A stretch of 21,821 bases of DNA from CBCXVS01 sp965178525. Lineage in GTDB: Bacteria; Tectomicrobia; Entotheonellia; Entotheonellales; Entotheonellaceae. Below, one piece after another: positions 7,945 to 15,447 of this stretch (its first letter is position 1; every line of letters starts with the position of its first letter). The notes below the pieces were generated by a model. That model was not told the origin of the DNA. It searched no databases and saw only the letters and a program-made list of their open reading frames with translations. The position numbers were made by a program, and so were the translations under genes. The stretch lies in NCBI GenBank assembly GCA_965178525.1, contig CBCXVS010000110.1, positions 1 through 21,821 of the forward strand, in the 5' to 3' direction.

Positions 7945-7991
7945 TGGCAGCCGAACCCCCCGTTCCCGAACCGTCCCGAGAAGAGCGATGA
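7944..7991 (+). pseudogene. Relic of a hybrid-kinase gene start
   Basis: An ATG overlaps the stop of the STAS gene (TGATG) and opens a 15-codon frame, MAAEPPVPEPSREER, ended by TGA at 7989-7991. The intact kinase at 8398 also overlaps the stop of a STAS gene end (TAATG) and starts MSQLQRQTEPSGEQL. The shared overlap and the EPS-x-E motif suggest that this is the beginning of a lost kinase paralogue. The similarity is short, so the main argument is position. Confidence 0.4.
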
Positions 7992-8234
7992 CGGGGGCGG
8001 CATTGGCGATGAGCTCCAACTCTTTCTACCTCAACACCACGAGAATCTCTCCTCATTGGCTCAGGATATCCTGGGGCGAGTTTGTCCCGGGAGTCCGACG
8101 CCCGTATCCCCATCGTGACCCGAGCGTCTCCAAGTAGCCTGCTGCAGAGAGATCGGGCTCTGATCGTCCCACCCCGCAGTTGATCACGGCGCTGCTCCCG
8201 ACTGACAATACCTGTGGACATGCAGAAAAAGGTG
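7992..8234 (+). other. Unassigned decayed stretch between operon copies
   Basis: No gene with a start, ribosome site and family-like sequence is visible. One plus-strand frame from about 7987 reads DDGGGIGDELQLFLPQHHEN and SSLAQDILGRVCPGS before a stop at 8117-8119. Another runs from about 8163 (LITALLPTDNTCGH) into the STAS relic that follows. These look like remains of coding sequence from the collapsed operon copies, but I cannot assign them to a family. Confidence 0.35.
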
Positions 8235-8398
8235 CTTTAAAATGCCTCTCTGTCGGCTTTCCTGTATTGATCATTCAAGTCCGCTAGCACAATACCACCC
8301 AGATGGTGATGTTAGGTAGCAGTCAACACCAGTGGCAGCAGAAGCCGTTGCAGGATTTCCAAAGGCTATTGCTGGGGCTGCAACTGGAGATTGAATAA
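8235..8398 (+). pseudogene. Relic of a second slr1659-type STAS gene (C-terminal part)
   Basis: The frame ending at TAA 8396-8398 reads LIIQVR, a TAG stop at 8285-8287, then HNTTQMVMLGSSQHQWQQK and PLQDFQRLLLGLQLEIE. It aligns with the C-terminus of the intact STAS protein (ILQVRKHKTSQVVIK, then SQHPWQQKALTNFKRLLPGL), with 20 of the last 36 residues identical; the TAG sits where the intact copy has Lys (AAG). Weaker similarity (LKCLSVG against LKFLNSSG) extends back to about 8235. The final TAA overlaps the ATG of the kinase gene (TAATG), so this tail is the original upstream partner of that kinase. Confidence 0.75.
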
Positions 8399-11130
8399 TG
8401 TCACAACTCCAACGGCAAACCGAACCTTCTGGCGAGCAACTCATGGAGGAATTGAGACAACTCCGCCAACAAGTGGAACAGCTTCAGCAAGACAAGGCTG
8501 ATCTGGAACTCATGTTTGAGACGATCACTGAGTATTCCGATACCGTGGCCGAAACACTCCAGCAAGAAAAGGACGACCTCGAACTGGTGATGGAGATGAC
8601 CACCGAGCACTCTGATATGGTCGCAGAAGAGCTACATACCAAAGCCGAGGAAGCTTTGCATGAGAGCGAAAGGCGGTTGCGGTTAATCGTCGAAGCAACG
8701 CCTGTGCCGGTATTCATCAGCCGCGAGTCAGATGCAGAGATCATCTACGCGAATCACATGGCGGGACCCTTGATAGGCTTGCCAACAGAGCAATTGCTCG
8801 GGCGGAAAACCACCGATTTTTACTACGACCTTGAAGACCGGCAGCCGCTGCTGGAAATCCTGACGCAGGAAGGTGAGGTCAACAGCTACGAGCTGCAAAT
8901 CAAAAAAGCCGATGGCACGCCCCGGTGGGTTGAAGTTTCACTACGGCCGTTGACTTTTAACGATCAACCCGGCTTGTTGAGCACGCTTCACGACATCACC
9001 GAGCGCAAACAAGCCTTCGAGCACTTGCAACAGATTGACCGGCTGAAGGACGAATTTTTAGCGAATACGTCACACGAATTACGGACGCCGCTCAACGGCA
9101 CCATCGGTATTGCCGAATCGATGGTGATCGGCGCAACGGGGACGCTCACCCCCGAACAGATTCAGAACCTATCGATGATCATCCACAGCGGGCGGCGCCT
9201 GTCGAATCTCGTCAACGACATCCTCGATTTCTCCAAATTGAGACATCGTGAGATTGAACTGCAGGTCAAGTCAATCGACCTGCGCCCGATTGTAGAAATC
9301 GTCCTGACGCTTTCGGGGCCCGTCGTCGATGAAAAACCGATTGCCCTTCTCAACGAGGTTCCGGTCGATCTGCCGCCGATTGCAGGCGATGAAAACCGCC
9401 TTCAGCAGATTCTGCTCAACCTTGTCGGCAACGGGATTAAGTTTAGCACCGACGGCGTCGTGACCGTCTCCGCCAGCGTCAAGGATGAAGCCATAGAAGT
9501 GCGCGTGTCCGATACGGGCATTGGCATACCGGCTGAGAAATTTGACACCATCTTTCAATTGTTCGAGCAGGTTGATGCCTCAACACAACGCGAATATGGC
9601 GGGACGGGATTAGGACTGCCCATCTCCAAGCAACTGGTCGAGTTGCATGGCGGCACGATTCGCGTCGAATCCACGCCCGGCGAGGGGTCACATTTTATCT
9701 TCACCCTCCCGATGAGCCATGACAAAGCGACGTCCTTATCCGAAGCCCCTCGGGAAATCACCACCATTCGGGAATCTGCCGTCTCTCATGACGTTCTCCT
9801 CTCGACGGTACCAACCATCGAGCCAGTCGAGCCCATCGAAATGCCGAAAAATCGGCATGCGTCTAGCACTGTCTTGCGACGTGGGGCCAGCGACGTCACG
9901 ATTCTGGTCGTCGATGACGAGTTCGTCAATCGCCAGGTGTTGCTCAACTATCTTTCCTTGCACCAGTATACCGTCCTTCAGGCGAGCGACGGTTTTGAGG
10001 CGCTCGAGATCATCAAAGGGAACAAGCCGGACCTGATACTCTTGGACGTGATGATGCCGCGCATGTCCGGCTATGAAGTCTGCCAACAATTGCGACAGTG
10101 CTATTCCCCTAGTGAATTGCCGGTGGTGATGTTGACCGCCAAGAACCAGGTGGAGAATCTGGTCGCCGGCTTTTCCGCTGGCGCCAATGACTACCTGCCG
10201 AAACCCGTTTGTTCAGACGAACTGATGGCGCGTTTACAAACCCACCTGCGCCTGACCTGGATCAATCTCGCTTCCAGCCGCTTTGTCCCCGATGAATTTC
10301 TCTCCTTCCTGCAACGCGACAGCATTGTTGACATTGATCTCGGCGACCACATCAGCAAAGAGATGACCGTGATGTTTTCCGACTTGCGCGACTTCACCAC
10401 GATCTCCGAAACGATGACGCCGCAGGAGAACTTCGATTTCGTCAATGCCTATCTCACCCGTGTCGGTCCCGTGGTCCGGGACCATCGGGGATTCATCGTC
10501 AAATACCTCGGCGACGGCATCATGGCGGTCTTCCCCGAGCAGGCGGATGACGCGGTTCGAGCCGGAATTGAGAAACTCAACAAAGTCGCAGAGTACAACG
10601 CCTATCGGAAAACGCGCGGTCGGCTTCCCATTCAGGTGGGAATCGGCGTGAATACCGCCTACATGATGGTGGGCATGGTGGGCGAATCCAATCGCATTCA
10701 AGGCGATGCGTTTTCAGACGATGTGAATCTCACGTCGCGTCTGGAGGGGTTGACGAAATTTTACCAGATCTCCTTTATCATTACGGCTGAAACGGAAAAA
10801 CGTTTGACGGATGCGGACGCCCACAAGATCCGGTTTCTCGACAAGGTGCGGGTGAAAGGGAAAAATGAGGCGGTCGAACTCTATGAAGTCTTTGACGCCG
10901 ACCCGCCAGAGATGCTGACGCTGAAGCAGGAGACCGTCGGTGAACTCACCGAAGCGCAACAGTTGTATTACGCACGAGAGTTTGAAGCGGCGCAGGTCCA
11001 ACTTTTCAAGGTGCTCCAGCGAAACCCGAAAGACAAAGTCGCGTGGCACTATCTTGGCCAAGCCACGCGGTGTCTCGAAGAGGGGGTAGACGAAACCTGG
11101 ACCGGGGTGACGGTGATGACGGAGAAGTGA
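8398..11130 (+). CDS. Soluble hybrid histidine kinase with PAS, receiver and class III nucleotide cyclase domains
   Basis: 910 residues, no membrane segment. In order: a coiled coil (1-88) containing a 25-residue unit repeated twice (DLELMFETITEYSD, DLELVMEMTTEHSD); a PAS domain (about 89-203); the HisKA helix with phospho-acceptor His226 in NTSHELRTPLNG; an HATPase domain (about 325-440) with LNLVGNGIKFS, DTGIGIP and GGTGLGLPIS; a receiver (501-615) with phospho-acceptor Asp550 in LLDVMMPRMSG and the acidic VVDDE; a class III adenylate/guanylate cyclase domain (about 655-840) with metal-binding Asp662 (FSDLRDF) and Asp706 (KYLGDGIMAVF) and transition-state Asn/Arg in DDVNLTSRLEGL; and a TPR-like tail. 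All catalytic residues I can place are present, so it should pass a phosphoryl signal to a cyclase output. ATP versus GTP specificity cannot be told from motifs. The start overlaps the stop of a STAS relic, which suggests coupling with partner-switching proteins. Confidence 0.92.
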   Translation: MSQLQRQTEPSGEQLMEELRQLRQQVEQLQQDKADLELMFETITEYSDTVAETLQQEKDDLELVMEMTTEHSDMVAEELHTKAEEALHESERRLRLIVEATPVPVFISRESDAEIIYANHMAGPLIGLPTEQLLGRKTTDFYYDLEDRQPLLEILTQEGEVNSYELQIKKADGTPRWVEVSLRPLTFNDQPGLLSTLHDITERKQAFEHLQQIDRLKDEFLANTSHELRTPLNGTIGIAESMVIGATGTLTPEQIQNLSMIIHSGRRLSNLVNDILDFSKLRHREIELQVKSIDLRPIVEIVLTLSGPVVDEKPIALLNEVPVDLPPIAGDENRLQQILLNLVGNGIKFSTDGVVTVSASVKDEAIEVRVSDTGIGIPAEKFDTIFQLFEQVDASTQREYGGTGLGLPISKQLVELHGGTIRVESTPGEGSHFIFTLPMSHDKATSLSEAPREITTIRESAVSHDVLLSTVPTIEPVEPIEMPKNRHASSTVLRRGASDVTILVVDDEFVNRQVLLNYLSLHQYTVLQASDGFEALEIIKGNKPDLILLDVMMPRMSGYEVCQQLRQCYSPSELPVVMLTAKNQVENLVAGFSAGANDYLPKPVCSDELMARLQTHLRLTWINLASSRFVPDEFLSFLQRDSIVDIDLGDHISKEMTVMFSDLRDFTTISETMTPQENFDFVNAYLTRVGPVVRDHRGFIVKYLGDGIMAVFPEQADDAVRAGIEKLNKVAEYNAYRKTRGRLPIQVGIGVNTAYMMVGMVGESNRIQGDAFSDDVNLTSRLEGLTKFYQISFIITAETEKRLTDADAHKIRFLDKVRVKGKNEAVELYEVFDADPPEMLTLKQETVGELTEAQQLYYAREFEAAQVQLFKVLQRNPKDKVAWHYLGQATRCLEEGVDETWTGVTVMTEK

Positions 11131-11230
11131 AAGGAAAATGGAGACCGATACACAAAACTTCTGAGGTGGTGTTTTGAGCTCGCATATTTGTCTCGTCACG
11201 TCACGGTAAGGATGAGATGACGCGATGCGC

Positions 11231-12409
11231 TCAGCCCATCGGATCGACATCGGGTAGACCCAGGGCGATCTTGCCATGGTGCTCATAAGCCACATCACTC
11301 ACCATCAGGTGCTGGGCCGCCGCGTTGATATCCCGTAGACACCGGGGCAGGATGCTCGACTCGAATAGGGCGCTGCCACCACCTGAGCGAAAGGCGCGTG
11401 TGACAATCTCCACCGCCACCTCCGTCGCATAAGTCGCCGAGCTTCGCATCTCCACTTGCATCTGAAGCGTCGGGGTGTCACCCTGGCTCACCCTGGCCCA
11501 GACCTCTTCCAGAATCTCAACCACCAAGGCGCGCGCGGCCCGCAGTCGCAGGTCATCCTCACCGAGGGCTCGTTGGAACGCAGAACGCATCGCGAGCGAG
11601 CTGGCAGCCGTGTACCCACGGTGCTTGGACTGCGCCAACGCGATGATCGCGTCGAGAGCCCGGCGCGCCACGCCAAAAGCAAAGCCAGCGTGTTCAACCG
11701 CCACAAAGCCCGGCATGCCCAGGCGATAGATCGCCCCACCCCGCTTGGGATCCAGGCTATGCCGGGCCAACGTGAAGGCTTCGGGGACGTAGAGATTGGC
11801 GACGGAAAAGTCGTTGCTACCCGTCCCCTTCAACCCGGCGACCTGCCAGTTGTCGTGAATCGTGGCTTCTGAAGTGGGAAACACCACGGCGAGAAACTCG
11901 GGTACGCGGTCACGACCTCGGACGACACGTACAGCGGCGGTCACCCACTCTGAGTGCTGAATGCCACTGGCAAACGACCACCGGCCACTGACTCGATACC
12001 CCCCATCTACCGGATGGGCCTCGCCCGTGCGCATGGCCACGCCGCACGTCTTTGGTGGGCGGCCATCGACGAAAAGGCGTTCCAGCGCTTCGTCCGGCAG
12101 AAAGGCCCCCAACCGGCCCAGGCTGGCCGAGCCGATCAGCAAGCACCAGCCAGCCGAGGTGTCGATACGGGTGACCGCTTCAAACACGTCCAGCTGGGTC
12201 AGGAGGTCGGCCTCGGCCCCACCCAACGCCGCCGGCAGCTTCAGCGCCAAGAGCCCCGACTCGTAGAGAGCCTCGACCGTCGTCTTCGGCAATGTGGCAA
12301 GGTCTTCAGCCTCATCAGCTCCGGCAGACAAAACCTCGCTCACCTGGTCGACGGCATCCAGAAGGACCTTTCGCTTCACCTCACGGTCGGTCGGAAACAC
12401 GGGGATCAT
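11231..12409 (-). CDS. Acyl-CoA-dehydrogenase-fold flavin monooxygenase (group D, HsaA/DszC-like)
   Basis: 392 residues from the ATG at 12409, preceded by GGAGGAG at about seven bases; a GTG five codons upstream lies within that ribosome site and is less likely. The protein has the acyl-CoA dehydrogenase fold with an N-terminal helical domain (ALYESGLLALKLPAALGGAE), a beta barrel with SGRWSFASGIQHSEW and GLKGTGSNDFSV, and the C-terminal domain with FRSGGGSALFESSILPRCLR then DINAAAQHLMVSDVAY. These are typical of reduced-flavin-dependent hydroxylases (HsaA, DszC) that use FMNH2 or FADH2 from a separate reductase, and not of true acyl-CoA dehydrogenases. No reductase gene is adjacent. It converges with the kinase gene across 100 bases. 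Substrate unknown; aromatic or heterocyclic hydroxylation is a guess. Confidence 0.8.
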   Translation of the reverse strand: MIPVFPTDREVKRKVLLDAVDQVSEVLSAGADEAEDLATLPKTTVEALYESGLLALKLPAALGGAEADLLTQLDVFEAVTRIDTSAGWCLLIGSASLGRLGAFLPDEALERLFVDGRPPKTCGVAMRTGEAHPVDGGYRVSGRWSFASGIQHSEWVTAAVRVVRGRDRVPEFLAVVFPTSEATIHDNWQVAGLKGTGSNDFSVANLYVPEAFTLARHSLDPKRGGAIYRLGMPGFVAVEHAGFAFGVARRALDAIIALAQSKHRGYTAASSLAMRSAFQRALGEDDLRLRAARALVVEILEEVWARVSQGDTPTLQMQVEMRSSATYATEVAVEIVTRAFRSGGGSALFESSILPRCLRDINAAAQHLMVSDVAYEHHGKIALGLPDVDPMG

Positions 12410-12586
12410 GTGGACTCCTCCCACTTACTGGATGGACAGGGCTGCCATAGGCCCTCCTGATGCATGGCGTGATCTTGCCGGGAAGGGATCAAACGTACAC
12501 TATACCATATCCGCTGAGTTGGGTGACACCTGAACTTCGCGGCGTGAGCGTTTACCTGCCCAAGTCTTCGGCTTTTCATTTTTTTG

Positions 12587-12595
12587 TGCTACTAT
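12587..12595 (+). promoter_or_regulatory. Putative extended -10 promoter element
   Basis: TGCTACTAT has the form of an extended -10 element (TGn followed by TACTAT), 48 bases before the chosen start at 12643. The -35 region (around 12567) is poor, as is allowed for extended -10 promoters. Confidence 0.35.
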
Positions 12596-12642
12596 AGGGT
12601 CGAGAAACGCTTATTCTGAATATGATCGAGGAGGGATTTCGG

Positions 12643-13107
12643 ATGGCTACGATGATCGATGGCGAGTCGTATGTGGGCCGGGTACTGATTCGGCCGCTGT
12701 CCCAATCGGGTGACATCACCCTGTATCTATGGCCTTTGAGGTGCCTGAAGAGCAAAATGGGGGGGCCAACCTTCGGAATTGATATCAAGGGGGAAGAAAT
12801 TTTACGCTTTGACCCTCATGGTCCACGCGGCCATTGGCATAAGGGCGGCTATGACAAACTCGGGGCCGGAGGATCACACCAAGATTTCCCCGAGGGCTTG
12901 GTCGACACGGCGCCGCAAATCTCTTGGTCCTTGGCGCAAATACGAGAACACGGACAGCAGTTACTTGAGGAAGCAGGATATCCTGAGGCGGCTGCGTCGC
13001 TTGACGAGGAGATGGTTGGAGTCGCCCTAGAAGCGATGACGGCTCACTTGGACAAGGAAGGCGAGTTACGCTCCAAAGCCATCGAACAAGGACTGATTGC
13101 AGCCTAA
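12643..13107 (+). CDS. Conserved hypothetical protein with a His-rich motif
   Basis: 154 residues from the ATG at 12643, chosen because GAGGAGGG (12628-12635) sits seven bases in front of it; the ATG at 12622 lies upstream of that site. The central motif RFDPHGPRGHWHKGGYDK followed by LGAGGSHQDFPEG is rich in His, Asp and Gly. It recalls uncharacterised DUF7700-like proteins and, loosely, the TumE-type toxin pattern with HxH after a DPH motif, but I cannot confirm either. The C-terminal third is helical (EEMVGVALEAMTAHLDKEGE). No signal peptide or membrane segment. The gene is alone between a minus-strand monooxygenase and a minus-strand relic, with its own likely promoter. Function unknown. 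Confidence 0.65.
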   Translation: MATMIDGESYVGRVLIRPLSQSGDITLYLWPLRCLKSKMGGPTFGIDIKGEEILRFDPHGPRGHWHKGGYDKLGAGGSHQDFPEGLVDTAPQISWSLAQIREHGQQLLEEAGYPEAAASLDEEMVGVALEAMTAHLDKEGELRSKAIEQGLIAA

Positions 13108-13109
13108 TG

Positions 13110-13305
13110 TCTCTTTGATTCGTCGGACGGCCTTGATGGGGTCATCCGGACCCTGTAAACCGGCCCACATGGCGTTGACCATCAGATGGGTTGCGCCGAG
13201 CGCAGCCCAGTCCGCCGCCATGTGGCCAAAGGCCACACAGGGCTCGTGAAACATGTCTAGGGCTCTGTGGCTTACCGCTATGTGTTTCGTCAGTTCGGAC
13301 AGCAA
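13110..13305 (-). pseudogene. Relic of an LLM-class (luciferase-like) flavin/F420 oxidoreductase, C-terminal end
   Basis: The minus-strand frame reads DWAALGATHLMVNAMWAGL followed by QGPDDPIKAVRRIKETL, which matches the end of LLM-class oxidoreductases (WRALGATHLSVNT...GLxGPxAHIDAIRRF, from memory). Only the last 50 or so residues remain; upstream of about 13233 the frame loses family character, and no start or ribosome site is seen. It fills the space between the hypothetical gene and the promoter of the VOC gene. It is likely a deletion remnant. Confidence 0.5.
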
Positions 13306-13310
13306 CCCTC

Positions 13311-13344
13311 TTGGTTCTAAGGCGACAATGCGCTATGATAGCGC
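13311..13344 (+). promoter_or_regulatory. Putative sigma70-type promoter with an overlapping perfect inverted repeat
   Basis: TTGGTT (13311-13316), 17 bases, TATGAT (13334-13339). The -10 lies inside gcgctat-g-atagcgc (13330-13344), a perfect repeat with 7-base arms. A repressor binding there would block the promoter. It drives the VOC gene starting 63 bases downstream. Confidence 0.5.
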
Positions 13345-13406
13345 CATGGCCGACCCGGGTCGGCATGTTGGTCACTCAACCGCACGTGGATGCAAGGAGC
13401 AGTCCT

Positions 13407-13871
13407 ATGGTAACACCCAAACGTATCGGGCATCTGGTCCTCAATGTGAAAGACGTCGAGGCGTCAGAAAAATTTTACACGGAAGTGCTAGGCTTCGAGA
13501 TTGCCGTTAAACGTCCCTTTGGCGTCTTCCTGACCTGCGGCAAGATCCATCACGACCTGGCGCTCTTTCAGGCCCCGGAAGATGCACAGCCAGTGACGGA
13601 AGGGCGACTCGGCCTGAACCACTTCGCGGTTCAGGTCGAGGATATGGACGAGCTGAAAGAGGTGTATCAACGCCTCAAAGAACACGGCGCCACCATTGAT
13701 CACCTAACGGATCACGGGATGACCAAGAGCGTCTACTTTTTCGATCCCGATGGGAATCGGATCGAGTTCTTCTTCAATACCACAGACACAGCGGAAGGAG
13801 GATTGGCGTTGATGCGATCCCCGGACCGGAAAAACACCGAGTTGGTGTTAGAGGATGCGGCGGTTTCGTAA
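13407..13871 (+). CDS. VOC-family protein (glyoxalase / extradiol-dioxygenase fold)
   Basis: 154 residues from the ATG at 13407 with AAGGAG (13394-13399) seven bases upstream; the open frame back to 13191 has no start support and overlaps a minus-strand relic and the promoter. The two beta-alpha-beta-beta-beta modules of the vicinal oxygen chelate fold are clear: RIGHLVLNVKDVEASEKFYT with His9, HHDLALF near 48-54, LGLNHFAVQVEDMDEL with His72, and YFFDPDGNRIEFFF with Glu120. The metal ligands (His9, His72, Glu120 and one near 48-54) are therefore present. Single-domain members include glyoxalase I, ring-cleaving dioxygenases and resistance proteins. The catechol-2,3-dioxygenase-like subgroup fits best, but the substrate cannot be told. 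It looks intact and is transcribed alone. Confidence 0.82.
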   Translation: MVTPKRIGHLVLNVKDVEASEKFYTEVLGFEIAVKRPFGVFLTCGKIHHDLALFQAPEDAQPVTEGRLGLNHFAVQVEDMDELKEVYQRLKEHGATIDHLTDHGMTKSVYFFDPDGNRIEFFFNTTDTAEGGLALMRSPDRKNTELVLEDAAVS

Positions 13872-13879
13872 GGCGACAT

Positions 13880-13901
13880 CCACCCCCTTACAAGGGGGTG
13901 G
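13880..13901. terminator. GC-rich hairpin after the VOC gene
   Basis: ccaccccctt-ac-aagggggtgg forms a 10-base-pair stem nine bases after the VOC stop. No T-tract follows on the plus strand, so it is a possible weak or bidirectional terminator between two convergent genes, or a REP-like dispersed element. Confidence 0.45.
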
Positions 13902-14055
13902 GAAACGGGGAATGCGAGGGTTAAGCCACCGCGCTGGAATGGGTATCGGCGCCTCTCGCGTTCACATGCTTCACACCTTAAACTGGCAATACCGGCTCGG
14001 TGCGCGTCTCCGGCAAATCGATTTCAAAGGCGTTGGCGTTAAACGCCAACAGGGC

Positions 14056-14535
14056 TTAGTACCCCATCAAGGTAGTCAACTCGGTCAGGCCTTGCGCGCC
14101 AAACTGATCCAGGGCGGCCTGAAACGTAGCCGGACTGACTTTGTGGGTTTTGAAGAACTCCATGCCGTAATGGACCACGGCGGCTTCATCCGCAGGCATC
14201 GCCGGCAACGGCTGGTTGTCTCGCAGGGCATCTACCAGGGCATCGCTCAGGCCCTCGCGCCGTCCCGCAGCGGCGTGGGCGTTCCAGATATACTGGCAGT
14301 CCATAGCTCGGGCCGTGGTGATCATCGCCAGCTCTTGGATTTTTTTGGGCAGGGAGGATTCCTGCCGGAGATAGCTGGACAACTGGTTACAACGCCGGCG
14401 CATCTCCGGGCTATTGATCATCACCGACCCCGGGCCGGAAGCGACCACACCGCCGCTACTGGCGGTCTCAGCATCGAAGGCGTCGCGGAACTGCTCGGGT
14501 ACCTGGTCTCGGGTGACCGTGGGTGTGCGTGCCAT
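14056..14535 (-). CDS. Carboxymuconolactone decarboxylase (CMD)-family protein, cut short by an in-frame TAA
   Basis: 159 residues from the ATG at 14535, preceded by AGGAGAGGA; a longer frame to 14577 overlaps the upstream gene and lacks support. The helical CMD/AhpD fold is recognised by LPKKIQELAMITTARAMDCQ and QYIWNAHAAAGRREGLSDAL, with Cys80 and His87. The AhpD CxxC pair is absent, and where many CMD proteins of this type have Glu (CQYEWxAH) this one has Ile83. The printed end, TELTTLMGY, is followed by TAA at 14056-14058. The same frame then continues ALLAFNANAFEIDLPETRTE to a second TAA at 13978-13980, matching the usual family C-terminus (MGYYxxLAxxLNxFExxLP). The stop probably replaces Tyr. 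It follows the hydrolase gene by 16 bases and is likely co-transcribed. Exact reaction unknown. Confidence 0.78.
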   Translation of the reverse strand: MARTPTVTRDQVPEQFRDAFDAETASSGGVVASGPGSVMINSPEMRRRCNQLSSYLRQESSLPKKIQELAMITTARAMDCQYIWNAHAAAGRREGLSDALVDALRDNQPLPAMPADEAAVVHYGMEFFKTHKVSPATFQAALDQFGAQGLTELTTLMGY

Positions 14536-14551
14536 ACGTTCCTCTCCTAGT

Positions 14552-15238
14552 TTATGGTTTACTCCAGATCTGTTCAAGCCAGGACGCTACATCATCCAGT
14601 TCGGCCACGACAAGCCGATAATCGAAGTGATCGCCTTCCAGCAGGGCGGCAAACTTCACTGGCGCGCTCATGTCGCGAAGGTGTTGCACGGCGGCGGCAC
14701 CCTCAATCGGCACCACCCGGTCGGCCTGACTGTGGATGACGTAGAGCGGCAGATCGCATAGGGCGTTGAGATCGGCGCGGCGCGGCGCACCCGCAATGGG
14801 AATGGCCGCCACAAAGCGGTCGCGAAACGCGGTGGCAAAATGCCACGTCCCAACGCCCCCCATGCTGTAGCCCATCACGACGCGTTTGCCGGTCTCGACC
14901 GGAAGTGAGCGTTCCACTTCCTCTACCGCGGCCCACGCCACCGCTTCACCCGCCGGGGTCGTCCAGTCGCGCGTGTGGGTGGTGGGGGCGACGAGGAACG
15001 CCGGCAGGTCTTCAAGACCCGGCCCGGGAATGAGTTCAAGGAAGATACGGCCGTAAAAATCGGAAGCCTGACTACCAAAGTGAAGACAGAGAATTACCGG
15101 TAGTGCGGTCTGGCCATCGTAGGATTCGGGAATGCGCAGGGTGTATTGAACCGTCTCCCCTGCCGCGGCGTCTGTCGTCAGGTTATAGATACCTGGGCTC
15201 GAGGGATAGTCAGAACGCGAGGAAGAAGTTTGCATCAT
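14552..15238 (-). CDS. Alpha/beta hydrolase (dienelactone-hydrolase / feruloyl-esterase-like)
   Basis: 228 residues from the ATG at 15238 with TGGAG eight bases upstream; codons further upstream (to 15295) lack a ribosome site. It is a serine hydrolase with nucleophile Ser125 in GYSMGG, Asp173 in HSQADRVVPIE and His204 in EGDHFDY, spaced as in the prolyl-oligopeptidase/dienelactone-hydrolase group. LPVILCLHFGSQ carries the oxyanion region, and there is no signal peptide. Relatives are predicted phospholipase/carboxylesterase or polyhydroxybutyrate-depolymerase-like enzymes. It lies 101 bases after the extended end of the radical-SAM-like gene and 16 bases before the CMD gene, so it probably sits in a small catabolic operon. 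It appears intact; substrate unknown. Confidence 0.78.
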   Translation of the reverse strand: MMQTSSSRSDYPSSPGIYNLTTDAAAGETVQYTLRIPESYDGQTALPVILCLHFGSQASDFYGRIFLELIPGPGLEDLPAFLVAPTTHTRDWTTPAGEAVAWAAVEEVERSLPVETGKRVVMGYSMGGVGTWHFATAFRDRFVAAIPIAGAPRRADLNALCDLPLYVIHSQADRVVPIEGAAAVQHLRDMSAPVKFAALLEGDHFDYRLVVAELDDVASWLEQIWSKP

Positions 15239-15447
15239 GTCGTTCTCCAGTGGTATCGGCAGCCAAGTCGCTGGGATAGCGGCTTCCCTGGCCATTCCAG
15301 CGGTCGCGTATCACAAACGGCTCAAGCGGCAGTCGCCGTCTACATCACATGCCAATTGGGCCGTGACCGAACCGCCGTGGCCAAGATGTCAAGGAGGCTA
15401 TCACGGACTTCCGGTGCCACATAGAATACCGGCATCAGCAGGTCATC

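Noticed and set aside
11954..12460. 168-codon plus-strand open frame opposite the monooxygenase gene
   Set aside because: High-GC antisense shadow of a conserved enzyme.
13855..14550. 231-codon plus-strand open frame
   Set aside because: It is antisense to the CMD-family gene and has no ribosome site or recognisable domain.
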